A DNA stretch of 64,000 nt from Paracholeplasma vituli (GCF_025446935.1 NZ_JAOEGN010000006.1:1-64000); one strand, 5' to 3'. Shown: positions 45,313 through 55,540, numbered from the stretch's first letter. Made by a program: numbers and translations. The notes: generated from the letters alone by a model not told the origin.

Positions 45313-46527
45313 AGTGATCCATTCCAAGCGCTCTTTTAACGCCTTTTCATAAGTGGATTCCTCTTTAGGATGGTAATAAGTGATGTTTTTTATTGGTTCC
45401 GGTAAATAGGATTGATCAACGATTGCGTAAGGGTAATCGTGCGGATACTTATACAAAGAAGCATCCCCTTTAATCTCACGATTGATAATGTGTTTCGGAA
45501 TAGAACCGGTTTTTCCTGTTTCAAAATCGGCAATCGCTTGGTCAAGTGCGGTGTAAGCCGTATTTGATTTAGGCGATAGTGCACAATCGATAACGGCAAC
45601 CGATAGCGGGATGCGTGCTTCAGGTAAGCCCAGTTTTATCGCTGCATCACAGGCTGCCATGACTTTAGGTCCAATCGCTGGGTTTGCTAAACCAATATCT
45701 TCATAAGCAATAACCATTAATCTTCGAGTGAGTGACACTAAGTCCTGCATGACAATGAGTCGTGCTAAATAATGTAGTGCCGCATCGACATCGGACCCTC
45801 GAATAGATTTTTGAAAAGCACTTAAGACTTCATAGTAGTTATCAGCTTGCCCATCTAATTGTAATACAGGCTTTCCTATGGCAAGTTTCGCAATCTTAGG
45901 TGTGATAACTTCATACTGTGTGAGAAGTAGTGTTGCTTCTAACATATTTAAAGCCGTTCGAATTTCACCACCAGCGGATTGAGCAATATAGGCTAATGTG
46001 TCTTTTGTGAGTGTTAAATCCGTATCGACTTCGGATGAATTTAACGCATTTTCAAGTACTTTAATAATATCTTGTTCTGTAATATCGTTGAGTTGATAAA
46101 TATGACAGCGGGAACGAATGGCTGGATTGACCGTAATGTATGGATTATTGGTAGTCAAACCAATGATAGTCACTTTACCTTCCTCCACATACGGGAGCAA
46201 ATAGTCTTGGATATCGGTTTTCATTCGATGAATTTCATCAATAATCAGTAAAATATCGTGATAGGCAGTTTGGTCAATCAATTCTTTTAAGCGCTGTTTT
46301 GAATCGGTTGCTGCGGAAAATGCAAAAGCAGCCATTTCGGATTTTTGAGCAACTAAAGACGCGATAGTAGTCTTACCAGTCCCAGGATTTCCATACAAAA
46401 TGAATGAAATGAGCTTATGTTGTTCGAGCATATGGGTAATAATCCCGTCGCTACCAATGAGATGGTCTTGTCCAACAACATCTTCAAAGCGAACAGGTCT
46501 TAATCGGTGTGCGAGTGGTTTCAACAC
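45292..46527 (-). CDS. rarA: Replication-associated recombination protein RarA
   Basis: A clamp-loader-like AAA+ ATPase acting at stalled replication forks. Walker A is GNPGTGKT (residues 46-53), Walker B IIDEIHR, sensor 1 in IIGLTTNNPY and the arginine-finger region RSRC. The C-terminal tetramerisation part has QKSIRGSDVDAALHYLARL and IAYEDIGLANP, diagnostic of RarA/MgsA. The start is GTG 46527, seven bases after AAGGAG. A TATAAT with extended TG lies at 46552-46557 on the minus strand. Length 411, slightly short of Bacillus RarA. Confidence 0.94.
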   Translation of the reverse strand: MLKPLAHRLRPVRFEDVVGQDHLIGSDGIITHMLEQHKLISFILYGNPGTGKTTIASLVAQKSEMAAFAFSAATDSKQRLKELIDQTAYHDILLIIDEIHRMKTDIQDYLLPYVEEGKVTIIGLTTNNPYITVNPAIRSRCHIYQLNDITEQDIIKVLENALNSSEVDTDLTLTKDTLAYIAQSAGGEIRTALNMLEATLLLTQYEVITPKIAKLAIGKPVLQLDGQADNYYEVLSAFQKSIRGSDVDAALHYLARLIVMQDLVSLTRRLMVIAYEDIGLANPAIGPKVMAACDAAIKLGLPEARIPLSVAVIDCALSPKSNTAYTALDQAIADFETGKTGSIPKHIINREIKGDASLYKYPHDYPYAIVDQSYLPEPIKNITYYHPKEESTYEKALKERLEWITKKKKSR

Positions 46528-46551
46528 GAATCAACTCCTTAATCATTTATG

Positions 46552-46598
46552 ATTATAACACATAACGCTTGCATATCTGTCCTATACAAGGCTAAAAT
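46552..46598. promoter_or_regulatory. Divergent promoters of rarA and the NadC-like gene
   Basis: Minus strand: TGTTATAAT (extended -10, 46552-46560 region) for rarA. Plus strand: TTGCAT (46569-46574), 18-bp spacer, TAAAAT (46593-46598) for the NadC-like gene. Confidence 0.5.
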
Positions 46599-46627
46599 AG
46601 AAGCAACTATAGAAAGGTCGTGACCAC

Positions 46628-47404
46628 ATGTTAAGATACTTTGAAACCATAATTGAGTCATTACGTGGTGAACACAACCCGTTGATCGACAAAACGCAGG
46701 GCGTTTTTTATTTATTTTGCAAAGAAGAAGGCATCGTATCTGGGTTAGATGAGATTCAGACCTTATTAAGCCTTTATGACATTGAAATCGAATTTAGAAA
46801 GCACAAACAAAATGGTCAATCTGTCAAAAGAGGCGAATTACTTTGTTCAATCTCTGGTGAAAAAGATACTGTTTATCGCATCTTAAACACGTTAACTCAT
46901 ATCATCGGTAAAATGATGGGGATTGCTAGTTTAGTCAGACTCTATCAAACTAAACTTCAAAACGCTGTTGTGATGGATTTAAACGATACAATTACAAATG
47001 ACCACGATTTGATTGCGAAAGCCATGAAAGATGGTGGTGCTGTCCGATTGGATTTATTTAAAATCGATGAAACCCTAATAGACCTCACCGGAAACCGTGT
47101 AGAAGCCATTGAAAAAGTGAAGACAGTACAATCCAAACCTGTATTGATAGAAATCTCTGATATCCAGCATTTTTACGAAGTAGAAAATTCAAATGTAGAC
47201 TTTATTTGTCTGAAATACTTTAATGATGAAGCCATTCGTCGTGTCATCTTAGATAACCGAGGTAAGAAGCGATTAGTCATTGGTGGTTTAGTTCTCCCAC
47301 AACGCTTAGACATCCTTGGAAGTTACCAATTTGATTATCTATACACAACACTCTTTATGAGTGCATCCAGAGTATACGATATCGGTGTAAAAGTCGGTAT
47401 TTAG
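46628..47404 (+). CDS. NadC-fold protein lacking the catalytic motifs
   Basis: The 258 residues follow quinolinate phosphoribosyltransferase (NadC) in fold order: an N-terminal sandwich (GQSVKRGELLCSISG) and a helix region (RILNTLTHIIGKMMGIAS, where NadC has the LNFLQ..SGIAT stretch). The barrel follows, ending in SASRVYDIGVKVG. The active-site TRKTTPG is replaced by DLNDTIT (about 117-123), the NHR motif by AVRLD, and the KDNH motif by IDLTGN. Quinolinate phosphoribosyl transfer is therefore unlikely, and no other NAD-synthesis gene is nearby. It precedes apt but has its own promoter. It may have a new binding or regulatory role. Confidence 0.7.
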   Translation: MLRYFETIIESLRGEHNPLIDKTQGVFYLFCKEEGIVSGLDEIQTLLSLYDIEIEFRKHKQNGQSVKRGELLCSISGEKDTVYRILNTLTHIIGKMMGIASLVRLYQTKLQNAVVMDLNDTITNDHDLIAKAMKDGGAVRLDLFKIDETLIDLTGNRVEAIEKVKTVQSKPVLIEISDIQHFYEVENSNVDFICLKYFNDEAIRRVILDNRGKKRLVIGGLVLPQRLDILGSYQFDYLYTTLFMSASRVYDIGVKVGI

Positions 47405-47459
47405 TCTAGTAAAAATACCCATTTTATAGTAAAATATTCATGTTATACGGAGGTATTGT

Positions 47460-47972
47460 ATGAATTTAAAAGATTATATTGCATCAATTGAGAATTTTCC
47501 CAAAGAAGGCATTTTATTTAGAGATATTACACCACTTATGTTGAACGGTGAAGCTTATAAATACGCATGTGATGAGATGGTTCGTTTTGCTAAAGAAGTA
47601 AACGCAACATTAATCATTGGCCCAGAAGCTCGTGGATTCATTTTTGGATGTCCTGTTGCTTATGCATTAAACCTTGGATTTGCTCCAGTTCGTAAACCAG
47701 GTAAACTCCCTCGTGAAACCGTGACAGTAAAATACGATCTAGAATACGGTTCTAACGAACTTTCTTTACACGCTGATGCAGTGAAGAAAGGTGACCGTGT
47801 CCTCATTGTCGATGATTTACTTGCAACCGGTGGTACCGTTGAGGCAACAGTTCAACTTGTAGAAAAACTCGGTGGCGAAGTCGTTGGCGCGGCATTTTTC
47901 ATTGAACTTGAAGCTTTAAAAGGCAGAGAAAAATTATCTAAATACCCGATTTTTGCATCCTTGAAATACTAG
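47460..47972 (+). CDS. apt: Adenine phosphoribosyltransferase
   Basis: Apt salvages adenine to AMP with PRPP. The PRPP-binding motif is [13 protein letters not shown], with the N-terminal [14 protein letters not shown] stretch and the [10 protein letters not shown] loop diagnostic of Apt. The 170 residues are standard. The ribosome-binding site is GGAGGT. The rel gene follows eight bases later, the same apt-rel neighbourhood seen in Bacillus, linking purine salvage to (p)ppGpp control. Adenine could come from DeoD activity. Confidence 0.96.
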   Translation: MNLKDYIASIENFPKEGILFRDITPLMLNGEAYKYACDEMVRFAKEVNATLIIGPEARGFIFGCPVAYALNLGFAPVRKPGKLPRETVTVKYDLEYGSNELSLHADAVKKGDRVLIVDDLLATGGTVEATVQLVEKLGGEVVGAAFFIELEALKGREKLSKYPIFASLKY

Positions 47973-47980
47973 GTGATATT

Positions 47981-50164
47981 TTGGAAACATTGATGACATT
48001 TGAAAAATTAATCGAAAATGTCAAGACATATATCCGACGCGAAACAGACTTGGCACGACTTGAGGCGGCATATCAATTGTCGTCTTTTAAGCATGCTGGA
48101 CAGGTTCGCAAAAGTGGAGCACCATATATCACTCACCCACTCGCTGTAGCTTATATTCTAAGCGAGTTATCGGCGGGTCCAAATACTCTGATTGCAGCCT
48201 TATTACATGATACTTTAGAAGATACCAATACGACCTACGATGATTTAAAAAATCAGTTTGGTGAAGAAGTCGCACAATTGGTCGACGGTGTGACTAAAAT
48301 TGGTAAGATTTCTTATAACCAATCCATCTCACAAGCGGATAACCATCAAAAAATGCTATTGGCGATGGGCAAAGATATTCGTGTTGTGTTAATTAAGATT
48401 GCTGACCGTTTGCATAATATGCGTACGATTCATTATCAATCCAGTGAGAAACAACTCAAAATTGCCAATGAAACCTTAGAAATATATGCACCGCTCGCAC
48501 ACCGTCTGGGGTTATTCAAAATCAAAGCGGAATTAGAAGATTCATCTTTGCGCATCGTGAATGGACCATTCTATCACCGCATTAAAAATATGATCGAAAA
48601 CCAAGCGATAGTTAAGAATGTATCCATTGAGCATATGATGAGCAAAATTAAAGAGTATTTGGGTGACCACCATGTTGAACATTACCAAATCTCTGGTCGT
48701 ACAAAAAATATCTACTCCATTTACAAGAAAATGACAAAACAAAACAAGGATTTCGAAGATATCTATGATATACTCGCGATTCGTGTTATTGTTGATCGTA
48801 TTGAAGACTGTTACCAAGTTTTAGGTATCATTCATGCCCATTTTATCCCAATTCCAAAACGCTTTAAAGACTATATCGCTGTACCTAAACCAAACATGTA
48901 TCAGTCGCTTCATACTACGATCCTTTCTGACGATGGATCGATTTTTGAAGTCCAAATTCGTACTTATGAAATGGATAAGGTTGCGGAATACGGGATTGCT
49001 GCCCATTGGGCCTATAAAGAATCTAAAGAGTATTCTAAAGAAAAAGAACAATTTGAAATTGCTCAAAAATTGAAATGGTATGCGGATTTACTCAAAATGA
49101 GTGAAGATGCAGATGACAAAAATGAAGGTGCTGATGAGTTTGTTGAAACCGTTAAAAATGACATCCTAGAAGCAAACGTTTATGTCTTTACACCCAAAGG
49201 TCAAGTCGTTGAGCTTACTAAAGGATCTACACCAATTGACTTCGCATACCGAATCCACTCAGATGTCGGTAACAAGATGGTGGGTGCATCCGTCAATAAC
49301 CGTATTGTTCCACTCGATTATGAACTTCAAACTGGTGATATTGTCGCTATTAGAACTTCAAAAAACGTAACCGGTCCTTCTGAAGACTGGCTCAAAATGG
49401 CCAAGTCCTCCCATGCAAGACATAAGATTAAAGGTTTCTTAAACAAGTTAAACAAAGATAATCTCTTGCAAATGGGTAAAGACATGATTGAGCGTGAAGC
49501 TGCGCCACTCAAACTGGATCTCAATCAAATTAACGATGAGTTTGTCTCCAAACATTTCTCCAAAAACATGACCGAAACCGTTGAAGACCTCTATGTTGAA
49601 GTTGGTAAAGGTATCATCAGTCCAAAGACAGTTATTGCGAAACTAAGTGGTAAAGAGCTCGATAAAGACACTTTATTACAACGTCAACTCGATAAAGCTA
49701 AACGCATTCTAACCACTAATCATGAATCTGGTTTGATTGTTGAAGGACTATCTACACCTCAAATCAAGATTGCGAACTGCTGTTTACCAGTGCCTGGTGA
49801 TTCCATCGTCGGTTATGTTACTAAAGGTAGCGGTATCGCTGTTCACCATGAAAATTGTCCTAACGTTAAAAATCTTACCGAAATGCGGTTTGTGGATGTA
49901 TATTGGGCCACCAATATAACACGCAAATACCCTACGCGTATTCAAATTATCGGACAAAACCGTGAGAATATCTTATCTGAAATCATTTCTACGATTAATG
50001 CAACCTCATTGACCATCGCTGAAATCAATGCCATTAGTAATGCTAAACTTGAAAGTATCATCACTTTAAAGGTTTTAGCTAGTAATAAAGCAGAAATCGA
50101 GAATGTCATGGTCAATCTTATGAAGATTTCAAACATTTATCACATTGAAAGAAGATTTAAATAA
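47981..50164 (+). CDS. rel: Bifunctional (p)ppGpp synthetase/hydrolase Rel
   Basis: A long RelA/SpoT homologue that makes and degrades the alarmone (p)ppGpp. In order: an HD hydrolase domain with ALLHDTLEDT (H76, D77), a synthetase domain (GRTKNIYSIYKKM, DYIAVPKPNMYQSLHTTI), TGS (VYVFTPKGQVVELTKG), a zinc-finger region (IKIANCCLPVPGD) and a C-terminal ACT domain. Both catalytic halves look intact, so it is bifunctional. The start is uncertain: TTG 47981 is five bases from AGGTG, while ATG 47993 has a weak site. The TAA stop overlaps the dtd ATG. Confidence 0.95.
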   Translation: METLMTFEKLIENVKTYIRRETDLARLEAAYQLSSFKHAGQVRKSGAPYITHPLAVAYILSELSAGPNTLIAALLHDTLEDTNTTYDDLKNQFGEEVAQLVDGVTKIGKISYNQSISQADNHQKMLLAMGKDIRVVLIKIADRLHNMRTIHYQSSEKQLKIANETLEIYAPLAHRLGLFKIKAELEDSSLRIVNGPFYHRIKNMIENQAIVKNVSIEHMMSKIKEYLGDHHVEHYQISGRTKNIYSIYKKMTKQNKDFEDIYDILAIRVIVDRIEDCYQVLGIIHAHFIPIPKRFKDYIAVPKPNMYQSLHTTILSDDGSIFEVQIRTYEMDKVAEYGIAAHWAYKESKEYSKEKEQFEIAQKLKWYADLLKMSEDADDKNEGADEFVETVKNDILEANVYVFTPKGQVVELTKGSTPIDFAYRIHSDVGNKMVGASVNNRIVPLDYELQTGDIVAIRTSKNVTGPSEDWLKMAKSSHARHKIKGFLNKLNKDNLLQMGKDMIEREAAPLKLDLNQINDEFVSKHFSKNMTETVEDLYVEVGKGIISPKTVIAKLSGKELDKDTLLQRQLDKAKRILTTNHESGLIVEGLSTPQIKIANCCLPVPGDSIVGYVTKGSGIAVHHENCPNVKNLTEMRFVDVYWATNITRKYPTRIQIIGQNRENILSEIISTINATSLTIAEINAISNAKLESIITLKVLASNKAEIENVMVNLMKISNIYHIERRFK

Positions 50165-50604
50165 TGAAAGTAGTCATTCAAAGAGTAACACAAGCATCGG
50201 TTAAGGTTGGCGATTACCACCGGTCTATTGGGATAGGATACTTAATCCTACTCGGTATTCATGTTTCAGACACCGAAGCGGATTATGCATATATTCTAAA
50301 AAAAATACTCGCTTTAAGAGTATTCGAAGACGAGAATGCTAAAATGAATTTGAGTTTATCTCAAGTTAATGGTAGTATTTTATTAATTTCCCAGTTTACG
50401 TTGCTCGGTTCAGTGAAAGGGAATAATCGCCCATCATTCACTGAGAGTGCGAAACCAGATCTGGCGAAAAGTTATTATGAACGTTTAGCCATCGATTTAA
50501 GAAAATCGGTACCAATTGTAGAAACAGGTCGCTTTAGAGAAGACATGAAAATTGAACTCATCAATCAAGGTCCTGTTACCATCATTATCGATTCAAAGGA
50601 GTGA
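50164..50604 (+). CDS. dtd: D-aminoacyl-tRNA deacylase
   Basis: Dtd removes D-amino acids (and glycine mischarged on tRNA-Ala) from tRNA. The family motifs are ISQFTLLG (SQxT) and the Gly-cisPro region, here NNRPSFTESAKP where many members have NGRRPSF. The N-terminal KVVIQRVTQASVKVG is typical. At 146 residues it is standard length. It is translationally coupled to rel by the TAATG overlap, the usual Firmicutes rel-dtd arrangement. Confidence 0.95.
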   Translation: MKVVIQRVTQASVKVGDYHRSIGIGYLILLGIHVSDTEADYAYILKKILALRVFEDENAKMNLSLSQVNGSILLISQFTLLGSVKGNNRPSFTESAKPDLAKSYYERLAIDLRKSVPIVETGRFREDMKIELINQGPVTIIIDSKE

Positions 50605-50610
50605 TTTCGA

Positions 50611-51693
50611 GTGAAAAGTAAAATCAATTGGCGTTATGTAAATGTGCTGGTATTACTCCTGATCATTTACATGCTTTACATTCTATCACCACTTTGGGGT
50701 AGTCTATTTGAAAAGGCCATCATGGCATTGTTGCCAATCATCATCGCGTTTGCAATTGCATTCATTTTTAATCCGATTGTGACTACACTAGAGAAAAAAA
50801 TGAAAATTCCACGAGTCGTTGGGATATTGTCACTTTATGCTTTAATTATTGGTATAGTTTTGGTTATTGTGTTCGTTTTTGTAAAACCCTATATCGATGA
50901 TTTAGGTAATGTTACGGTTGGAATAACCAATTTACTCAGTCAAATTGGGGATTTACTCAATATCGATACAACATCAGTCGAACTCTCCTTATCCACCATT
51001 GTTGAAGATATCTACAATAACATTTTTTCATTCTTTACCGCTACTGGGGATGCTGCTAATTTAGTCGTTTCTACTATATTTAGTGGAGCTGTCATCGTCA
51101 TTGTTGGGATTATCTTCCTCATCAACTTTGAAAACATTAAGAACCGTACGAAAGAGTATTTATTGCTTCGTGAAACAAACAAAATGTATTTATATGTTTC
51201 GCAGTTATATCATGATTTAACGAACTATTTAGTGGCTGAAATCATTATTGCTTTAATTCAATTCATCGAATATGCAGGCTTATTCCTATTGATTGGCATT
51301 TTTATTCCAGAATATAGAACCTATGCATTGGTTTTAGGTGTGTGTGTCTCCGTATTCTCACTTGTGCCGTATTTTGGTGGGTATCTATCCTCATTCTTCA
51401 TGATACTAATCGCGCTATCTTTACCAGAAGTCGTGTACGCCTCCATTCCAATTGGATTATTTATTCTTATCTTCCCTAACTTAGATGCGTATTTAATCAA
51501 TCCAATGATTTATAAGAAGCAACTTAAACTGAACCCATTACTCTCGGTGTCTGCGATTTTACTTGCTCAAGCGTTCTTTGGCTTGGTTGGGGTATTTATC
51601 TCCATCCCAGCTATCTTATTTATCACCATCACATACAACTTCTATAAAGAACCGATTCACGCGAAACTTAGACAATTTAAAGATTCTCTATAA
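50611..51693 (+). CDS. AI-2E family transporter / PerM-like permease
   Basis: A multi-pass membrane protein of the AI-2E transporter (UPF0118) family. About seven to eight hydrophobic segments are visible, with the charged loop between helices carrying IEKKMKIPR-like TTLEKKMKIPRVVG and the conserved LVPYFGGYLSSFFM near residue 250. The end PAILFITITYNFYKEPI is typical. The family is linked to autoinducer export, Na+(Li+)/H+ antiport or lipid-associated functions, so the substrate cannot be stated. The start is GTG 50611 behind AAAGGAG. The gene ends just before the promoter of the T-box operon. Confidence 0.85.
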   Translation: MKSKINWRYVNVLVLLLIIYMLYILSPLWGSLFEKAIMALLPIIIAFAIAFIFNPIVTTLEKKMKIPRVVGILSLYALIIGIVLVIVFVFVKPYIDDLGNVTVGITNLLSQIGDLLNIDTTSVELSLSTIVEDIYNNIFSFFTATGDAANLVVSTIFSGAVIVIVGIIFLINFENIKNRTKEYLLLRETNKMYLYVSQLYHDLTNYLVAEIIIALIQFIEYAGLFLLIGIFIPEYRTYALVLGVCVSVFSLVPYFGGYLSSFFMILIALSLPEVVYASIPIGLFILIFPNLDAYLINPMIYKKQLKLNPLLSVSAILLAQAFFGLVGVFISIPAILFITITYNFYKEPIHAKLRQFKDSL

Positions 51694-51695
51694 GA

Positions 51696-51724
51696 TTGAC
51701 AAATCGGTGTTGTTATTGTATCAT
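51696..51724 (+). promoter_or_regulatory. Promoter of the T-box-controlled hisS-aspS operon
   Basis: TTGACA (51696-51701), 17-bp spacer and TATCAT (51719-51724) with an upstream TG. This is the best-matching promoter in the window and places the transcript start near 51731. Confidence 0.75.
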
Positions 51725-51730
51725 TTACTT

Positions 51731-51920
51731 GTAATTTAATCGTCTGATGATTGAAAAGAATGGGCTGGTTATCTCTTATAGCGAGGATGAATGGTGAAAG
51801 CATCTAGAAACACCCCCCAGGGACACTTCAGGAAGACGTTCAATTTGAGGGCTATGGGCATCCATAGAACTAAGGTGGTACCGCGCATGTTTAGCGTCCT
51901 TAGAAATAAGGCGCTTTTTT
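51731..51920 (+). promoter_or_regulatory. T-box leader of the GNAT-hisS-aspS operon
   Basis: T-box AACTAAGGTGGTACCGCG at 51868-51885, followed by a terminator (AGCG-CCTTA / TAAGG-CGCT, 51893-51915, then Ts). Stem I carries GGTGAAAGCATC. The specifier region reads GGGACACTTC: GAC (51822-51824, Asp) by analogy with the ileS leader, where an A follows the specifier, but CAC (51824-51826, His) overlaps it by one base and cannot be excluded by eye. Confidence 0.9.
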
Positions 51921-51939
51921 ATTTTTTAAGGTGAAATCT

Positions 51940-52497
51940 ATGATATTTAGCCAAAAAATGCCAACAATTGAATTGGATAAAGTGATTCTAAGAACACTCT
52001 TAAAAAAGGATGCTAATGATTTTTTTGAGTTAGGTAAAGATCCTATTACTACCGAATTTTTGACATGGGGCCCCTTCAAGACTCTAAAAGAAGCTATCAC
52101 CATGATCAAATTCACTTACTTCCGAAGAACATCGAGAAATGAACCCATCGGTTATGCGATTGTCGATAAAGCGACAGCTAAAATGATTGGAACCATTGAG
52201 TTTCATACCTTCAATCGTAAAATGAATACCTGTGAAATTGGCTATGTTCTTAGCAGAGACTATTGGAATCAAGGGATTATGACCGATTGTTTAAAAGCCG
52301 TTACGAAAGTTGCTTTTAACCACTTAAAGATGGATCGTGTCGTTATTAAACATATTATTGAGAATACGGCTAGCCAACGCGTCATCCTAAAAGCAGGGTA
52401 TCAATTTGTTGAACTTAGCAAAAAAAGCTTTTTTCATCCCAAAACACAACGTTTTCATGACGTTAATATATACGAACTATGGAGGAATCAAAAATGA
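51940..52497 (+). CDS. GNAT acetyltransferase, RimJ/RimL-like
   Basis: A GCN5-related N-acetyltransferase of the type that acetylates ribosomal-protein N-termini or small molecules. The start TIELDKVILRTLLKKDANDF is the typical RimJ/RimL opening. The acetyl-CoA loop follows CEIGYVLSRDYWNQGIMTD (R/Q-x-x-G-x-G/A type, degenerate NQGIMT). The end NTASQRVILKAGYQFVE contains the conserved Asn and Ser of this clade. It sits between the T-box and hisS, so its expression follows amino-acid starvation. The start is ATG 51940 behind AAGGTG, and the stop overlaps hisS (ATGA). Confidence 0.88.
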   Translation: MIFSQKMPTIELDKVILRTLLKKDANDFFELGKDPITTEFLTWGPFKTLKEAITMIKFTYFRRTSRNEPIGYAIVDKATAKMIGTIEFHTFNRKMNTCEIGYVLSRDYWNQGIMTDCLKAVTKVAFNHLKMDRVVIKHIIENTASQRVILKAGYQFVELSKKSFFHPKTQRFHDVNIYELWRNQK

Positions 52498-53759
52498 TCA
52501 GCAAAGCAAAAGGCACTTACGATGTATTACCCAACGAATCTCATAAGTGGCATACTTTAGAGGAAAAAGCACGTCAAATCTGTGTTTTATTTGGATATCA
52601 AGAAGTAAGAACGCCCATATTTGAATACAAGGAAGTATTCCATCGCCAAAACGAACAATCCGATATGGTGACAAAAGAAACCTATAACTTCATGGATAAA
52701 GGAGATCGCGAACTCACTTTAAGACCAGAAGGTACTGCGGGTGTTATCCGTAGTTTTGTTGAAAACAAACTCTACGTTGAAACACCACTGAATAAACTAT
52801 ATTACATTGGACCTAATTTTCGTTATGAACGCCCTCAAAAAGGACGTTTTAGACAATTCTCGCAATTTGGTGTCGAAGCAATCGGTTCGAATGACCCAGC
52901 ACTGGATGCAGAAGTCATCGGTTTAGCCTATTCATTCATCCAAAAATTAGGTTTAAAAGGAGTTCGTGTAAGAATCAATACCTTAGGTGATAATGAGTCA
53001 AGAGCTGCGTTTAAAGCAGCACTTAAGAATCATTTTGAACCTCATGTAGATACTTTATGTGAAGATTGTAAGCAACGTATTGATAAAAATCCACTCCGCA
53101 TTTTAGATTGTAAAATCGATGGTCAACACCCAGCTGTCGTAAAAGCACCAACGACTCAAGACTATTTAAATGATTTTTCTAAGCGCTATTTCCAAAGTGT
53201 GCTTACTTATCTAGATGTCGCAAACATCGACTATGAGATTGCACCTAAATTGGTACGTGGTTTAGACTACTACACCCACACTGTATTTGAAATCGAAGCC
53301 GATATTGAAGGATTTGGTGCTCAAAACGTATTAGGTGGTGGGGGTAGATACCAATCATTAGTTAAGGAACTCGGTGGACCAGATTTACCAGGTATTGGAT
53401 TTGCATTCGGTATGGAACGTTTAATCATCGCCATGGAATCGGAAAATATCGCTTTCGAACAAGACCCAAGGACAGACATTTTCTTTATCGCAACCGATGC
53501 GAATGCCCGCACACAGGCACTTAAATTGCTATTTGAGTCAAGAAATCAAAATATGGTTGCCGATATGGATTTTGTTTCGACATCCTTTAAAGCCCAGCTA
53601 AAATCGGGTTTAAAAAAGAATGCAAAATACTTAGGAATCATTGGTGAAACTGAACTTCAAAATAAGACCATTTCTCTAAAGAATACTGAAACACAACAAC
53701 AGGAAGAAGTTCCTCTAAAGATAGCGATTAGATCGCTCAAAGACTGGTTAGGTAAATAA
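52494..53759 (+). CDS. hisS: Histidyl-tRNA synthetase
   Basis: A class II synthetase. Motif 2 is [20 protein letters not shown], the histidine-binding signature [14 protein letters not shown] is intact, and motif 3 is [12 protein letters not shown]. The C-terminal anticodon-binding domain follows ([15 protein letters not shown]). I set the start at ATG 52494, eight bases after GGAGGA; ATG 52479 contains that Shine-Dalgarno. It overlaps the GNAT gene by 4 bases and aspS follows after one base, the common Firmicutes hisS-aspS order. Length 421. Confidence 0.97.
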   Translation: MISKAKGTYDVLPNESHKWHTLEEKARQICVLFGYQEVRTPIFEYKEVFHRQNEQSDMVTKETYNFMDKGDRELTLRPEGTAGVIRSFVENKLYVETPLNKLYYIGPNFRYERPQKGRFRQFSQFGVEAIGSNDPALDAEVIGLAYSFIQKLGLKGVRVRINTLGDNESRAAFKAALKNHFEPHVDTLCEDCKQRIDKNPLRILDCKIDGQHPAVVKAPTTQDYLNDFSKRYFQSVLTYLDVANIDYEIAPKLVRGLDYYTHTVFEIEADIEGFGAQNVLGGGGRYQSLVKELGGPDLPGIGFAFGMERLIIAMESENIAFEQDPRTDIFFIATDANARTQALKLLFESRNQNMVADMDFVSTSFKAQLKSGLKKNAKYLGIIGETELQNKTISLKNTETQQQEEVPLKIAIRSLKDWLGK

Positions 53760-53760
53760 T

Positions 53761-55485
53761 ATGGCATACACGCATCATAACAACGAATTAAATCTATCAA
53801 ACTTAGGACAAACTGTCCATCTCAAAGGCTGGGTTGCACGAAAACGTAATCTTGGTGGTTTAATCTTCATCGATTTAAGAGACCGTTTTGGGATTACACA
53901 ATTACTCGTTCAACCTGGACAAGAAGTCTATGAACTTGCAAGTACTCTAAAAAGTGAGTACGTCATCGACGTAAAAGGGACTGTCATCGAACGTGAATCT
54001 AAAAATCCAAATATGGCTACAGGTGATATCGAAGTCAACATTACATATTTAAAGATTCTTAATACCGCTGAAACCCCACCAATTGGGATTTCAAATGAAG
54101 ATACTGCTTTAGAAGATACACGCTTAAAATACCGCTATCTAGACTTAAGACGTCCAGTTATGCAAAACTATTTAATTAAGCGTGCTCAAATCACACAAGC
54201 TGTCCGTGAAGCGTTATTGGCAGAAGATTTTAATGAATTTGAAACCCCTATTTTAGGTAAATCAACACCTGAAGGCGCACGCGATTTCTTAGTACCTTCT
54301 AGATTATATGCTGGCGAATTTTATGCACTACCACAATCCCCACAAATCTATAAACAATTATATATGGTAGCTGGGTTTGAAAAATATTTCCAAATTGCAC
54401 GTTGCTTTAGAGACGAAGACCTTCGTGCAGACCGTCAATTAGAATTCACACAAGTGGATATCGAAACTTCATTCTTAAGCGAAGAAGAAATTCAATCGAT
54501 GGTTGAACGTGTCTTAGCTCATACATTTAAAAAAGTGCTAAACCATGAAATTCAATTACCAATTGAACGCATGTCCTTCGATAAAGCGATGTCTTTATAC
54601 GGATCTGATAAACCAGACATTCGTTTCGGTTTATTGTTAAAGGACTTGAATCCTTTACTAGATTCATTTGAAATTCCATTTTTAGCAAATAAAACCGTAA
54701 GAGGTTTTGTCGTACCAAATGGAGCCCATTTATCTAGAAAAGAACTGGATGCATTCACATTAACTGTGAAGAAAAATCATGGGGACGCACTTGCTTTCCT
54801 TAAAGTAATGAACCATGAATTATCGGGGTCTTTACTAAAGAACATCACAGACCCACATGCATTTATCCATACAGCTGGTTTAAATGATAATGACTTATTA
54901 TTGGTTATTGCAGGTAAGGATTATGAATCAGCCTCCAAAGCAGCAGGGGCACTACGTAAAGAACTTGGTGACTACCTCAATTTAGCTTCTGATGACGATT
55001 ACCGTTTTGTTTGGATTGTAGACTGGCCACTCTTTGATGTCAATGATGACGGCTCATTAACTGCTGCCCATCATCCATTTACATCGCCTAAAGAAGCCGA
55101 TAAACCGTTATTAACAACCAATCCAAAAGCCTGCCGTGCACAAGCGTATGATATTGTTTTAAACGGTTATGAACTCGGTGGTGGGTCCGTGAGAATTCAC
55201 GAATCACACATCCAACAACAAATGTTTGAAGCGATTGGATTATCAAATGAAACGATTGAAGAACGCTTTGGATTCTTAGTAGGCGCACTCAAGTATGGTA
55301 CACCTCCACATGGTGGATTGGCATTAGGTCTTGACCGTTTAGTTATGCTTATGACACACACCAAGAACATCAAAGATGTTATCGCATTCCCAAAAACACA
55401 AAGTGCGAGAGACCTCATGATGCAAGCACCCTCTACAGTTGCAGATGCTCAGCTTGAAGAACTCAATTTAATCATCAAAAAGTAG
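53761..55485 (+). CDS. aspS: Aspartyl-tRNA synthetase
   Basis: A class II synthetase of the bacterial type. The N-terminal OB anticodon domain ([23 protein letters not shown]) precedes motif 2 ([18 protein letters not shown]), the bacterial GAD insertion (about residues 290-410), and motif 3 ([13 protein letters not shown]). At 574 residues it is the expected length. It shares the T-box upstream of the GNAT gene. A terminator follows. Whether it is discriminating or also charges tRNA-Asn cannot be told from sequence alone. Confidence 0.97.
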   Translation: MAYTHHNNELNLSNLGQTVHLKGWVARKRNLGGLIFIDLRDRFGITQLLVQPGQEVYELASTLKSEYVIDVKGTVIERESKNPNMATGDIEVNITYLKILNTAETPPIGISNEDTALEDTRLKYRYLDLRRPVMQNYLIKRAQITQAVREALLAEDFNEFETPILGKSTPEGARDFLVPSRLYAGEFYALPQSPQIYKQLYMVAGFEKYFQIARCFRDEDLRADRQLEFTQVDIETSFLSEEEIQSMVERVLAHTFKKVLNHEIQLPIERMSFDKAMSLYGSDKPDIRFGLLLKDLNPLLDSFEIPFLANKTVRGFVVPNGAHLSRKELDAFTLTVKKNHGDALAFLKVMNHELSGSLLKNITDPHAFIHTAGLNDNDLLLVIAGKDYESASKAAGALRKELGDYLNLASDDDYRFVWIVDWPLFDVNDDGSLTAAHHPFTSPKEADKPLLTTNPKACRAQAYDIVLNGYELGGGSVRIHESHIQQQMFEAIGLSNETIEERFGFLVGALKYGTPPHGGLALGLDRLVMLMTHTKNIKDVIAFPKTQSARDLMMQAPSTVADAQLEELNLIIKK

Positions 55486-55503
55486 TAACTTATGGAATAA
55501 ATT

Positions 55504-55540
55504 ATCCCAGTTCAGTTTAATCATTGAATTGGGATTTTAT
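55504..55540 (+). terminator. Terminator of the hisS-aspS operon
   Basis: Stem ATCCCAGTTCA / TGAATTGGGAT (one G-T pair), then Ts. Confidence 0.8.
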
